Source of the DNA: RYN-428 sp035551995
GTDB taxonomy: Bacteria; Planctomycetota; Phycisphaerae; Tepidisphaerales; Tepidisphaeraceae
Length of the DNA stretch: 64,000 nucleotides
Direction of reading: 5' to 3'
NCBI GenBank assembly: GCA_035551995.1
Contig: DASZME010000094.1
Coordinates: forward strand, 62,001-126,000
Of the stretch, positions 18,295-27,125 are shown piece by piece (within the stretch, counting starts at the first letter, position 1; each line of letters opens with the position of its first letter). The position numbers and the translations under genes were made by a program. The notes beneath the pieces were generated by a model that did not search any database, was not told the origin of the DNA, and was given only the letters and a program-made list of their open reading frames with translations.

Positions 18295-20585
18295 GACAAC
18301 CCCCGACGTTTGCGCAACAGCCATTCGAGCGACAATGCCGCCAGGGCGATTATCATCAGCGCCGGCGACTGCCAAAGCGTCATCAACACATGTTGAACCC
18401 GGCTTGACGCATTTCCCGCCGGCAGCGCCCATTTAGCGTGATCGGCGAGCGATCCGCTGGTTCCGCCGGCGGCGGACGCCAGGTTGGCCAACGCCTGCGG
18501 ATCGGGGCGGGGATCGAGGAACTCGGCTCGCGACGGGCCGACGCGATAGTGCCCCTCCTGCTTTAGCGGCTGATCGCCGGGGCGGGCGGTGGCGCTGCGA
18601 ACGATATATTCTCCGGCTTCCATCGGCGTAAAGGTCAACGCATATCGTCCCGGCGCCGACGGATCGGATCGGCCGCGCGCGTAGACGGTTTTCGCCGACG
18701 GCGCGACGATCGTAAAATCGGCGTCGGCATCGGTGATCGGCGCGCCGGTCTTGTCGTGCAGCGAGAGGGACAGCGTCGCTGGTTTGGCCACTTCCATCAC
18801 CGGGTCTTCCAGCACCAGAGAACCGGCCGCCTTGCCCGTGCGCGGGTCGCTGGCCAGCCAGCGGGCGACAAGGCCCCAGTAGCGGGCGTGATAATCGGTT
18901 TCGGTATCGCGCGCGGTGCGCCAGTGCCAGGTGCCGTCGAGGGCGGTGGAAAGAACCCGGCCGGCGCCGTATTGCCAGGCGGCGGCGATGGGTCGCAATC
19001 CGCTGCCGGTCTTGAGGGTCGGATGAACCATCAGCAACGTCGCCGACGGTTTCACCTGGCGGATGGCGTTGCCCCCTTCGACCCAGGGGATCTTTGCCCA
19101 CGCCTGCACGTTCAGCACCGGATCGAATTCAAGCTGCATGGCCGGGTGCATCAACCCCTGCGTCGTGATCTGCGGCGTAAAACGATTGACCAGTTGCTGC
19201 TTTTTCTCTTTTTCGATCTCGAACGGCAGCATGTACGCCAGCGGAGTGCCGGCATAGTCACCGGCGCCGTAGACCTGCAATCCGCCCAGGGTGACCACGC
19301 CGCCTGCGCGTTTCTTGACGAACGAATCGAGCATTTCATAGCGATTGGCCTGCTCGAAAATCTTTCGTTCGAGATCGCCGACGATGAGGACGTCGAAGAA
19401 ATCGAGTTCGTCGGCGGAGCCGGGAAATCCGCCGCGTGGGACGGCGATGACCGGCTTACCGTCGGGCCGGGTGGAAGCGCCCTGGTAGAGCCATTCATCG
19501 CCGGGCAGGCGGACCATGCCGTAAAAGTCGATGGCCGGGTCTTTTTCAAACGCCTGCTTGATGAATTTATATTCCCAGCTCGGCGAGCCTTCGACGAACA
19601 GCACGCGAATTTTTTCGGGTCGAACGTCGAGATGAAAAATGATGTCGTTGTTGCGATCGGTCAGCTCGCCGGGAACGGGAAGAACGCGGAGTTTGTATCG
19701 ATTGATCCCCGCGATCGCGGCGACGAATTGAAGCCGTGCGACGGCCGGTTCATCGCCGGCCTTGAGCGTGACGTGGGTGTCGGCCACCTGCGTTTCACCG
19801 GCGCCGGAGAGCTGATAAAGCTGCAGCGTCGCCTCGCCGGAATATCCGAGCGATCGCACCTCGGCCGTCACCAGCGCCCGGTCGTCGTGATAAACGTACG
19901 GCGGGACCGAGACGCTTTGTAAAATGACGTCGGTAACCTTCGCGTCGCCCACGACCAGGGCGCTGACGGGGGCGGGCAGTTCGGCCGCGGCACGCAAAAG
20001 CTCGGTCGAGCCAAGTTGAACGCCGTCCGAGAGCAACAAAATATGCGACAGGGGCAGATCGGATCGGCGGTTCGATTCGCGGACGAGCGATTGCGCCAGA
20101 TCTTGCGGAAGCCCGTCTTCTTCGACGGCGCCGGGGGTTCTTCCCGACGTGTTTTTGATCCGCACATCGAACCGGCCGCTCAATCGTTCAAGCAATCCTT
20201 CGTCATGCAGCGCATGTTCGACGGCAACCGCCCGGCTTGTTGCGCCCAGCGGCAGCGTCATGCTCGGCGAGTCGTCGATGAGCACGAGCATCCTCGGCTT
20301 TTCGACGCTGGCCACGTCCACCGTGCAAACCGCTCCGCTGGCCATGACGAGCAGCGCCAGGAGCGCGATCAGCCGCAGGCCGCCCAGTCCAAGGCGGGCG
20401 CGGAGCGTGAGGCCTTCGATTGTTTTGCGGTAGCAGAGAACGGCGACGATGAGCGCCACGACCGCGCCCGCCGCGAGGAAATAAAGGCCTCCCGCGGAGA
20501 AATGCCAGCGCACGTCGCCGATGCGGCCGCGCGCCAGTCGCCAGTGGCCGGTCAGAAAGAGAAGGAGTCTCGCCAGAATCTGCAT
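18291..20585 (-). CDS. Membrane vWA protein with glutamine-amidotransferase-like domain
   Basis: 764 aa. Two N-terminal transmembrane segments (about 32-50 and 65-88) come before a vWA domain. The metal-ion site DxSxS is present as IDDSPSMT, and a HILLLSDGVQLG strand follows. A class I glutamine-amidotransferase-like fold, used in these families without the catalytic triad, is suggested by LDFFDVLIVGDLERKI and GGVVTLGGLQVYG. A last transmembrane segment near the C-terminus (LMIIALAALSLEWLLRKR) anchors the tail. This layout is common in planctomycete and bacteroidete aerotolerance-type clusters. Its end overlaps the DUF4175-like gene by four bases; 274 bases with a repeat copy separate it from the BatA gene upstream. 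Confidence 0.85.
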   Translation of the reverse strand: MQILARLLLFLTGHWRLARGRIGDVRWHFSAGGLYFLAAGAVVALIVAVLCYRKTIEGLTLRARLGLGGLRLIALLALLVMASGAVCTVDVASVEKPRMLVLIDDSPSMTLPLGATSRAVAVEHALHDEGLLERLSGRFDVRIKNTSGRTPGAVEEDGLPQDLAQSLVRESNRRSDLPLSHILLLSDGVQLGSTELLRAAAELPAPVSALVVGDAKVTDVILQSVSVPPYVYHDDRALVTAEVRSLGYSGEATLQLYQLSGAGETQVADTHVTLKAGDEPAVARLQFVAAIAGINRYKLRVLPVPGELTDRNNDIIFHLDVRPEKIRVLFVEGSPSWEYKFIKQAFEKDPAIDFYGMVRLPGDEWLYQGASTRPDGKPVIAVPRGGFPGSADELDFFDVLIVGDLERKIFEQANRYEMLDSFVKKRAGGVVTLGGLQVYGAGDYAGTPLAYMLPFEIEKEKKQQLVNRFTPQITTQGLMHPAMQLEFDPVLNVQAWAKIPWVEGGNAIRQVKPSATLLMVHPTLKTGSGLRPIAAAWQYGAGRVLSTALDGTWHWRTARDTETDYHARYWGLVARWLASDPRTGKAAGSLVLEDPVMEVAKPATLSLSLHDKTGAPITDADADFTIVAPSAKTVYARGRSDPSAPGRYALTFTPMEAGEYIVRSATARPGDQPLKQEGHYRVGPSRAEFLDPRPDPQALANLASAAGGTSGSLADHAKWALPAGNASSRVQHVLMTLWQSPALMIIALAALSLEWLLRKRRGLS

Positions 20586-20760
20586 TCAGTTCTCGTCAAA
20601 CGTTCTCAAGGCGATGAACGGTCGCTTATTGTCGTCATGGTTGATCACGGTCAACTGCCGTCCACGTTTCGGTGAAAAGCAGTTCGCCCGACTATTCGTC
20701 CACTCTCCGGTCGAGTGCGAAGGGGCGTGAGCAGGTGAGCATTGGCAGTTCGTTCGTTTA

Positions 20761-20858
20761 GCGTATTTTCTATGTCGGCGGCGCGAGTTCCGGTTGGGAA
20801 ACACGCCCCACAAGCGGGGCCGCCAGACAAAGAAACGCTGCAGCAAACTAAATAATGC
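20761..20858 (-). repeat. 98-bp dispersed hairpin element
   Basis: Minus-orientation copy. The left end GGGCATTATT is at 20858, the core begins 31 bases away at 20827 (GGCGGCCCCGCTTGTGGGGC), and the right end near 20761 reads GACATAGAAAATACGC. It lies between the BatA/vWA gene and the vWA/GATase gene and touches the stop region of the former. Confidence 0.75.
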
Positions 20859-20859
20859 C

Positions 20860-23175
20860 CTACGAACTTTCGCTCGCCCAACGCCAGGCGATTACGCCTT
20901 CGCAAAGAAGGAATATCAGCGCGCCCGTCACCAGCCATCGCCACAGATCTCGCCCGGAGCCGATGTCGATCACGCCGGCGGCGGTTGCCGTTTCCAGGGA
21001 AACTCGCGCGCCGGGCAATTGTTTTTCAATCGACCCGGCCGTCGCCGGCGTCAGATCGCTTTCGCGAGCGTCATGATTCACTGAGACCGGCACGATATCC
21101 GCGCCCAGCCCCGGCTCGGCCAGCAAACCCGGAGCGGGATCGGGACGCACAGCCAATAAATATTGACCCGACTCGGCGGCCTCGGGCATCACCAGTCGAT
21201 CGTTTCGGCGATACCACGCGAGCGCTTGATACGATCCGTCGCCGGCCTGCGTTGCGACGCGAAATAATTCCGGGGTTCCGCCCCCATGCTCGGCGGAGAT
21301 CGCCATCGCGGCGCCGTCGCCGACGATTTGGCGCGATCCGATCGCGGCTGACGCGTTGTTGGCGCCGAGGTTCTGGACAAGCTCGCGAACGAGCAGAACG
21401 AACGCCGGCTGCAGCGGCCAATCGCTGCGGGAAACGTGGCAGCTCGCCGCCGCCAAAATGACCCGGCCCTTGCCGACCCGGCCTTCGACCAGCGCGGGAA
21501 GACCATCGGAAAATCGCGCCAGGACGGTCGCGTTTTCCGCCGGCTCCAGCGCGAGCGATTCGTTGCTGGTCAACGCGCTGACCGTCGATCCGGCCCGGCG
21601 GCGCACATCCGCGACGGCGGTCGCCTTTTCCGCCATCGAGCGGACATACTGGAACGCCTTTTTCTGCCCCGTGACGCGGGCGGGAAGGAAGTCCCAGCCG
21701 TTGTATTCCGAAGCCGCCGCGTTGGGATTGGCGAAAATGAGCAGTCCGCCGCCGTCGGAAACGAACTGCCGGAGTTTTTGACGGGCGTCGGCGTCGAGAG
21801 AAGTCACGTCGGCCAGCAGCACCACGCCATATTGAAAGAGCTTCTGATTCTTGAGTTCTTCGGTTTCGCATTCGCGCGCGTCGGCGGAGGGGGCTGATCC
21901 GCCGCCTCGCGTGGCCAGGGCGTTCATCACGAAGAAGGTAGACTTATCGGCGCCCGTCGCGCCGACGGCGCCGTTGACGCACAGCGCGGTGACCGGGGGG
22001 CGAACGCCGATCTGAAAATACCAGGTGTTGTCGTAGGCGAACGGATCGGTGGCGTTCACGATCGTTGCGCTACAGAGCATGTGATCGTGACCGCTCGCCC
22101 GCATTGGGACAGCCACGAGAAGAGACGCGCGCGGCGGAATCGCGGGAATTTTCGTGTCGATCGGGACGCCGGCGTCCGCGACCACGCGAAGCGTCGATTG
22201 CCCCGACGCCTGCGAGCCGTAATTATGCAGGGTAACGCTGGCGGCGACCTCTTGGCCAAGGCCGGCGAGAGGCCGCGAAACCGTGCAGTCGTCGATCGCG
22301 AGATTAGGCCCCACGGCCGGGTCGGGTTCGATCGAAACCACGTTGACGTCGATCCCGGCCAAACCGCTCGTCGGCTCGCCCCGCCAATCGGCGGCTTGAA
22401 GATCCGAGACGATCACCACCCGTCGATCCCCGTCGCCCGAACGCGAAAGCATCTCGGCGGCTGATGAGACGGCGGCCTGCATGTTTCCCGGAATCGACGA
22501 CACCGCGACCGAATCGAGCAGTGCGCGGAGGCGGCCGTGGTCGTATCCGAATTCCGCCGCGCTTCCGCCGGAATATGAGGCCAGGGTGACAGGCGTGCCG
22601 TCCGGAATCGCGCGGGCGGCCGACTGTAGACGCGCGGCGTCGCTGGTCATGCCCGGCACGGAAAGCGCGGCGCCTTTTGGTCCGGACACCAGCATCGCGG
22701 TCGGTTCGCCGTCGCGCAAAACAAGCTCCTGGGCGAGGCGTTTTCCCGAGGCGGGCGCCGAAGGGGCCGTTCCCGACGTCAGCAGAATTTCCGCCCGATC
22801 GCCCGGCCCCAGCCGATCCAACATGCCGGCGACGGTGGCCTTGGCCTGATCGAGCAGCGGCTTGCCGTCGTGTCGGCGGGCCATGCTCGGCGAATTATCG
22901 AGAAGAATGACCAGCGACGTTCGCCGTTCGCCCACCGATCCGTGCCAGAACGGCCGTGACAGTCCCAGCGCCAGGCAGATCAGCGCCACCACCCGAAGCA
23001 GCAACAGCAGCCGATCGATCAGGCGGCGCTGGATGACATTGTGCTTGATGGTTTTGTCGAAAAATCGCAACGTCGGAAACGCGCGATCGGGATATCGCTG
23101 GCGGTGAATCAGATGAATGACGATCGGAACCGCGATCGCGGAAATACCGATCAGGAACGCGGCGTTCAAAAACAT
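20860..23175 (-). CDS. BatA-domain protein with vWA domain
   Basis: 771 aa. The N-terminus (MFLNAAFLIGISAIAVPIVI, then HLIHRQRYPDRAFPTLRF) is the BatA N-terminal double-transmembrane domain, with the second helix at about 58-75 (LLLLLRVVALICLALGLSRP). A vWA domain follows, with an intact metal site (LVILLDNSPSM) and RRVVIVSDLQAADWRG. The long remainder is beta-rich, includes a GATase-like stretch (GVVLLADVTSLDADARQKLR), and ends in a C-terminal transmembrane helix (WLVTGALIFLLCEGVIAW). Its ATG overlaps the DUF58 stop as TAATG, so the two are translationally coupled. In Bacteroides, Bat proteins are linked to aerotolerance; the role in planctomycetes is not established. Confidence 0.85.
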   Translation of the reverse strand: MFLNAAFLIGISAIAVPIVIHLIHRQRYPDRAFPTLRFFDKTIKHNVIQRRLIDRLLLLLRVVALICLALGLSRPFWHGSVGERRTSLVILLDNSPSMARRHDGKPLLDQAKATVAGMLDRLGPGDRAEILLTSGTAPSAPASGKRLAQELVLRDGEPTAMLVSGPKGAALSVPGMTSDAARLQSAARAIPDGTPVTLASYSGGSAAEFGYDHGRLRALLDSVAVSSIPGNMQAAVSSAAEMLSRSGDGDRRVVIVSDLQAADWRGEPTSGLAGIDVNVVSIEPDPAVGPNLAIDDCTVSRPLAGLGQEVAASVTLHNYGSQASGQSTLRVVADAGVPIDTKIPAIPPRASLLVAVPMRASGHDHMLCSATIVNATDPFAYDNTWYFQIGVRPPVTALCVNGAVGATGADKSTFFVMNALATRGGGSAPSADARECETEELKNQKLFQYGVVLLADVTSLDADARQKLRQFVSDGGGLLIFANPNAAASEYNGWDFLPARVTGQKKAFQYVRSMAEKATAVADVRRRAGSTVSALTSNESLALEPAENATVLARFSDGLPALVEGRVGKGRVILAAASCHVSRSDWPLQPAFVLLVRELVQNLGANNASAAIGSRQIVGDGAAMAISAEHGGGTPELFRVATQAGDGSYQALAWYRRNDRLVMPEAAESGQYLLAVRPDPAPGLLAEPGLGADIVPVSVNHDARESDLTPATAGSIEKQLPGARVSLETATAAGVIDIGSGRDLWRWLVTGALIFLLCEGVIAWRWASESS

Positions 23176-24074
23176 TACCGGCTCCTCCCCGCGCGAAAGG
23201 CCATGAATTTTCCGATGGCCGCTTCAAGGGGCGTCGACGTTCGAACAAGATGATAGTCGACGTTGGAGCGCTGGCATCCTTCGCGCATCTCGCGCAGAAA
23301 ATCACCGACGCGCCGCGTGTATTTGCCGCGAAAGGCGCCCGGATCGACGGCAAGGCGCCGGCCCGATTCCATGTCGCGGAAGTTAGCCAGTTCCTGGTAC
23401 GGCAGATCGATTTCGGCGTCGTCCATCACATGAAAAACCGCGACGTCATGCTTCTTATGCTGGAACGCCTGCAAGGCGCGGAGAATTCGGGCCGGGTCGT
23501 CGAGGAGGTCGCTGATGACGATGACCATGCCGCGCGATTTGATCCGGTCGGCCAGTCGCAGGCAGATGGAAGGAACGTCGGTGGCCGGTCCGGGCTGAAC
23601 GGCCGACAGGGCGTGAAGGATGGTGCGAAGGTGCAACCGCCCGCCGCGGGCGGGAAGGTAATCGTGAATTTTGTCGTCGAAGGTGACCAGTCCCGCCATG
23701 TCGTTCTGATGGATCAATAAGTACGCGATGCTGGCGGCAAGGTAGGAGCCGTAGGAGAGCTTGGTCATTCGGTTTTCGCCGAAGTCCATTGAGCGGGAGA
23801 TGTCGAGAAGGACGGTTCCCTTGAGTTGGGTTTCCATCTCGAATCGTTTGACGAAGTATTTATTTTTGCGGGCCCAGACGCGCCAATCGACGGTGCGGAG
23901 ATCATCGCCCTGAACGTATTCGCGATGATCGACGAATTCGACGCTGTAGCCGAAATCGGGGCTTTTGTGGTACCCGACGAACAGGCCTTCGACGAGCTTG
24001 CGCGCGGCCAATTCGAGGTTTGGCAGCTTCGCGAGGATCTGAGGATCGAGGAATCGGGAGCCGACGATTTTCAT
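23175..24074 (-). CDS. DUF58 domain protein (vWA-like)
   Basis: 299 aa, the usual length. The DUF58 signature is clear: HREYVQGDDLRTVDWRVWAR followed by FVKRFEMETQLKGTVLLDIS and RSMDFGE. The DISRS segment supplies a vWA-type metal site. DUF58 proteins normally work with a MoxR-family AAA+ ATPase encoded next door; here the next gene upstream is a small unknown and no MoxR gene is in the window. It is cytoplasmic by sequence, with no signal or transmembrane helix. The stop overlaps the BatA start by one base. Confidence 0.92.
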   Translation of the reverse strand: MKIVGSRFLDPQILAKLPNLELAARKLVEGLFVGYHKSPDFGYSVEFVDHREYVQGDDLRTVDWRVWARKNKYFVKRFEMETQLKGTVLLDISRSMDFGENRMTKLSYGSYLAASIAYLLIHQNDMAGLVTFDDKIHDYLPARGGRLHLRTILHALSAVQPGPATDVPSICLRLADRIKSRGMVIVISDLLDDPARILRALQAFQHKKHDVAVFHVMDDAEIDLPYQELANFRDMESGRRLAVDPGAFRGKYTRRVGDFLREMREGCQRSNVDYHLVRTSTPLEAAIGKFMAFRAGRSR

Positions 24075-24204
24075 GCGGGTGTTCTTGTTCTTGAGTTACC
24101 GTCGCGCGGCTGAAAATGTTGTTTGGGATTCCCAGGAGGGTGTAGCGTTCGCTGACGATCTTCCGTGTGCCGCCCGAAATCGCCAAGCTTCTTTTGAATT
24201 TCGC

Positions 24205-24606
24205 TCAGTTATTCGACGGCGCCGCCTCGGGCGGGATCATCTGGGCGGAGAATCTGCTGTATTGCGTCGATCCGTTTGGGGGTCGCATCACCGCCGCGAT
24301 TCCCACCTTGATGTCGTCGAAGTAAATCACGTTGATCGGCCGGCCGTCGCAAAGGCCGGCGCCGTGGATGAACTTTGTGCCGGGGACGGGGATAAGGAAA
24401 AGTCGCTTCATCGCCACTTTCTTCCCGAACATCTGGCCGGCCACCGCCGTGAGCAGGCTTTCAAGCAGCGGATGCCGCTTGGGCTTTCCGAGATTGAGAA
24501 AAGCTTCTTTTTCGCCGAAATGATCCAGGAAATAATGGAAGGCCGCCGAGAGGTCTTTGCCGTCGGCGAGAATCGTCTTGAGTTTTTCCAATCCGATGAG
24601 ATTCAT
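24205..24606 (-). CDS. Unknown 133-aa protein
   Basis: 133 aa, start ATG at 24606 preceded by GGGGAG four bases upstream. The sequence is mixed alpha/beta (MNLIGLEKLKTILADGKDLS, VAMKRLFLIPVPGTKFIHGA, then INVIYFDDIKVGIAAVMRPP). No signal, transmembrane helix or known motif is visible. It is the first gene of the minus-strand run, 130 bases ahead of DUF58, and it diverges from the oxidoreductase gene at 24822. I do not recognise the family; codon use fits its neighbours and the ribosome site is good, so I take it as real. Confidence 0.65.
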   Translation of the reverse strand: MNLIGLEKLKTILADGKDLSAAFHYFLDHFGEKEAFLNLGKPKRHPLLESLLTAVAGQMFGKKVAMKRLFLIPVPGTKFIHGAGLCDGRPINVIYFDDIKVGIAAVMRPPNGSTQYSRFSAQMIPPEAAPSNN

Positions 24607-24821
24607 GATCTCCCCGGCAGCATATGATTTGCGCCACGCGGCGGCAACGAAATTCCGGGAGTTTTCCGTCGGAGAAAAGACCGCTTGCGAAAGGCTTGCC
24701 CTCCGTTACACTTGCCGCCGCTTGGACCGGACGAGGCAGGACTCGTTGCGCGAACGGCGGGCAAATGAACCCGCGTTCGCCGGCAAATAACTGGCGTATT
24801 TGAAGACGTGGAGGAACGTTC

Positions 24822-26012
24822 ATGGCGAAGCAGACCACCAACGTCTGCCTGATCGGCCACAAGTTCATGGGCCGCACTCACAGCAACGCGTATTTGAAGG
24901 TCGGGAAGTTTTTTGATCCGCCGGTGCTTCCGGTGATGCACACCATTGTCGGGCGCAATGAGGCCGAGCTTGCTGAATTCGCCGAGCGGTGGGGATGGAA
25001 GCACACCTCCACGAATTGGAAGGCGGCCATCGACAACCCCGCGATCGGGCTGGTCGATATCGGCACGCCGAACAATATGCACGCGGAAATGGCGATCGCC
25101 GCTTTGGAAGCGGGGAAGAACGTCGCTTGCGAAAAGCCGCTGGCGGGAAATCTCGCCGAGGCCCGGCAGATGCGCGACGCGGCGCGCAAGGCCAAAGGCA
25201 AAACGTTTGTCTGGTACAACTATCGGCGCGTGCCGGCGATCGCACTGGCGTATCAGTTCGCCAGGGCGGGGAAGCTTGGCCGCATCTATCACGTTCGCGC
25301 CGTTTATCTCCAGGATTGGGCGGGGCCGGACGTGCCGTTGATCTGGCGGTTTCAGAAAGCGATTTCCGGGTCGGGATCGCACGGCGACCTCAATGCCCAC
25401 ATCATCGACATGGCTCGCTTTATCAGCGGAGAAGAGATCACGGAAATCGTCGGCGCGCTGGCCGAGACGTTCATCAAGGAACGGGAGATCCCTTCGCAGG
25501 GATCAACCGGCGGGATTGCGTCCGGCGCCGCCGCCGCCAAGGGAAAAATGGGAACCAGCGACGTCGATGACGCGTTTCTTTTTCTCGCCCGCATGTCCGG
25601 CGGCGGGGTCGCCAGCTTTGAATCCACCCGCCAGGCTACGGGAAACCAGAACAAGAACGGGATCGAAATCAACGGAGACAAGGGCGCCATCCGCTTCAAT
25701 TTCGAGGACATGAACTATCTGGAATTTTACGACGCGAGTCTGCCGCGAAAGCAGCAGGGGTGGGCGAAAATCATGGTCACGCACGCCGGCGATCATCCTT
25801 ACGCCGCCAATTGGTGGCCCGATGCGCACGTGATTGGATACGAGCATGGTTTTATCAATCAGGTGGCGGATATGATGAGCAGTCTCGGGAACCAGGCGCC
25901 GGTGGTTCCGTTGCCGGATTTTGAGGACGCGTACAAAACCCAGCAAGTGCTGGAGGCGGCGGCGATTTGCGCCGAGCGGCATACCCCGGTCCGCGTCGAC
26001 GAGATGAAGTAG
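24822..26012 (+). CDS. Gfo/Idh/MocA family oxidoreductase
   Basis: 396 aa NAD(P)-dependent dehydrogenase-like protein, start supported by GGAGG seven bases upstream. The N-terminal Rossmann domain begins VCLIGHKFMGRTHSNAY (a G-H-K-F-M-G variant of the GxGxxG loop) and contains the family signature EKPLAGNLAEARQM with the Lys of EKP. The C-terminal alpha/beta domain has GSHGDLNAHIIDMARFISGE, where the DxxxH-type substrate-binding residues lie. Such enzymes oxidise or reduce sugars and cyclitols; planctomycetes have many copies. No signal peptide is present. Substrate cannot be assigned. Confidence 0.92.
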   Translation: MAKQTTNVCLIGHKFMGRTHSNAYLKVGKFFDPPVLPVMHTIVGRNEAELAEFAERWGWKHTSTNWKAAIDNPAIGLVDIGTPNNMHAEMAIAALEAGKNVACEKPLAGNLAEARQMRDAARKAKGKTFVWYNYRRVPAIALAYQFARAGKLGRIYHVRAVYLQDWAGPDVPLIWRFQKAISGSGSHGDLNAHIIDMARFISGEEITEIVGALAETFIKEREIPSQGSTGGIASGAAAAKGKMGTSDVDDAFLFLARMSGGGVASFESTRQATGNQNKNGIEINGDKGAIRFNFEDMNYLEFYDASLPRKQQGWAKIMVTHAGDHPYAANWWPDAHVIGYEHGFINQVADMMSSLGNQAPVVPLPDFEDAYKTQQVLEAAAICAERHTPVRVDEMK

Positions 26013-26078
26013 CCGGCCGCGAGCGTAGTGGAATCAGCCTGCGGTGAGCGCAGTCGAACAGACACCCCTGGAGCGAAC

Positions 26079-26762
26079 ATGACCCTTGTCCGAATGAGCC
26101 GGCCGATGATGCGATGCCTTGTGATTCCGTTGGCGTCGTTGTTGCTGGCGGGCTGCACTCCCAAAGGAAACGCCAAGCGCGTCCTTCCACAACCGCCGCC
26201 GGCGCGGGACAACGACCGCTGGATCGCCGAGACGGCCAAGCGCGTGCGCGACCTGGAGCATGAATCCGAGCGTCTGGCTGAAGACGCGCGGACATTGCCG
26301 GGCCAGAATGCGGCGGAGCATTCCCGCATCATGCAGAAAATCTTCGGCGATTATCTTCGCATTCTTCCGCTGCTGGCCAATCCGGCGTCGGACCGGGTAT
26401 TGGCCCAGCGCATGAGCATCATCGACAATTCCCGCGCCCAACTGGCCGGCGCCGCGCCCAACCTGGCCGTCGAGCCGGCCATCGACACGGCTCTTCGCGC
26501 CGCCGCCGCGGCGCTGGGGGATATTTCGCATACGGAAAATTATCAGCAAGCCGACGTGGGCCAGACGCTGGACAAAATTTCCGCGAAAAACAACCAGTTG
26601 GATACCGAACGTGACAGCAACCTTCATCGCGTCGACGTGGCCGAGACGGTCGATCTGAGCAGCCAGGTCGTCAGCAAGCTTGCCGCCGCCATCGGCGGAA
26701 AATTGTCGGGAAGCCCGGCGCCGGCGACCCAACCGGCCGCGCCGCCCGCGACCGCGCGATAA
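26079..26762 (+). CDS. Predicted lipoprotein, unknown function
   Basis: About 227 aa from the ATG at 26079, which has GGAG nearby; the frame is open upstream to 26028 but that stretch is a short non-coding motif. The lipobox LLLAGC gives Cys26 as the lipidation site. The mature part is helical and charged (AKRVRDLEHESERLAEDART) and likely coiled-coil, ending in a Pro/Ala-rich tail (PAPATQPAAPPATAR). It is probably envelope-anchored. It lies 66 bases after the oxidoreductase and 18 before the Rieske gene. No family recognised. Confidence 0.75.
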   Translation: MTLVRMSRPMMRCLVIPLASLLLAGCTPKGNAKRVLPQPPPARDNDRWIAETAKRVRDLEHESERLAEDARTLPGQNAAEHSRIMQKIFGDYLRILPLLANPASDRVLAQRMSIIDNSRAQLAGAAPNLAVEPAIDTALRAAAAALGDISHTENYQQADVGQTLDKISAKNNQLDTERDSNLHRVDVAETVDLSSQVVSKLAAAIGGKLSGSPAPATQPAAPPATAR

Positions 26763-26780
26763 GCCAAGTAGGACCAAGCC

Positions 26781-27107
26781 ATGGCCTGGACCTCTCTCTG
26801 CGATCTGACCGAGCTGGAAGAAGGCAAAGGCAAGTACGTCGAGATCGGCGGCTTTCAGCTCGGTGTCTTCCTCGACGGGGGCAAGGTTTTCGTCACCGAC
26901 AATCTATGCCCTCACGCCGGCGGAAATCTCGCCAAGGGACACATCGAAGAAGGCCATGTCGTCTGCCCCTGGCATTCATGGCCGTTCAATTTAATCACCG
27001 GCGAACTTCGGGAAATGCCCAACTGCACGATCTCCGTCTACAAGACACGGCTCGTCCAGCGCGAGGGAAACCCAACGCTCGTGCAGGCGGATTTGCCGAT
27101 CTTTTAG
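26781..27107 (+). CDS. Rieske [2Fe-2S] ferredoxin-like protein
   Basis: 108 aa, the size of NirD-type and dioxygenase-ferredoxin Rieske proteins. The cluster ligands are Cys43-x-His45 (NLCPHAGG) and Cys62-x2-His65 (VCPWHSW), both complete. No signal peptide or transmembrane anchor, so cytoplasmic and soluble. An AGGA lies seven bases before the ATG. No partner oxygenase or nitrite reductase is adjacent, so the electron acceptor is unknown. It follows the lipoprotein gene by 18 bases. Confidence 0.93.
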   Translation: MAWTSLCDLTELEEGKGKYVEIGGFQLGVFLDGGKVFVTDNLCPHAGGNLAKGHIEEGHVVCPWHSWPFNLITGELREMPNCTISVYKTRLVQREGNPTLVQADLPIF

Positions 27108-27125
27108 AGTGGGCGTCGTGACGCC

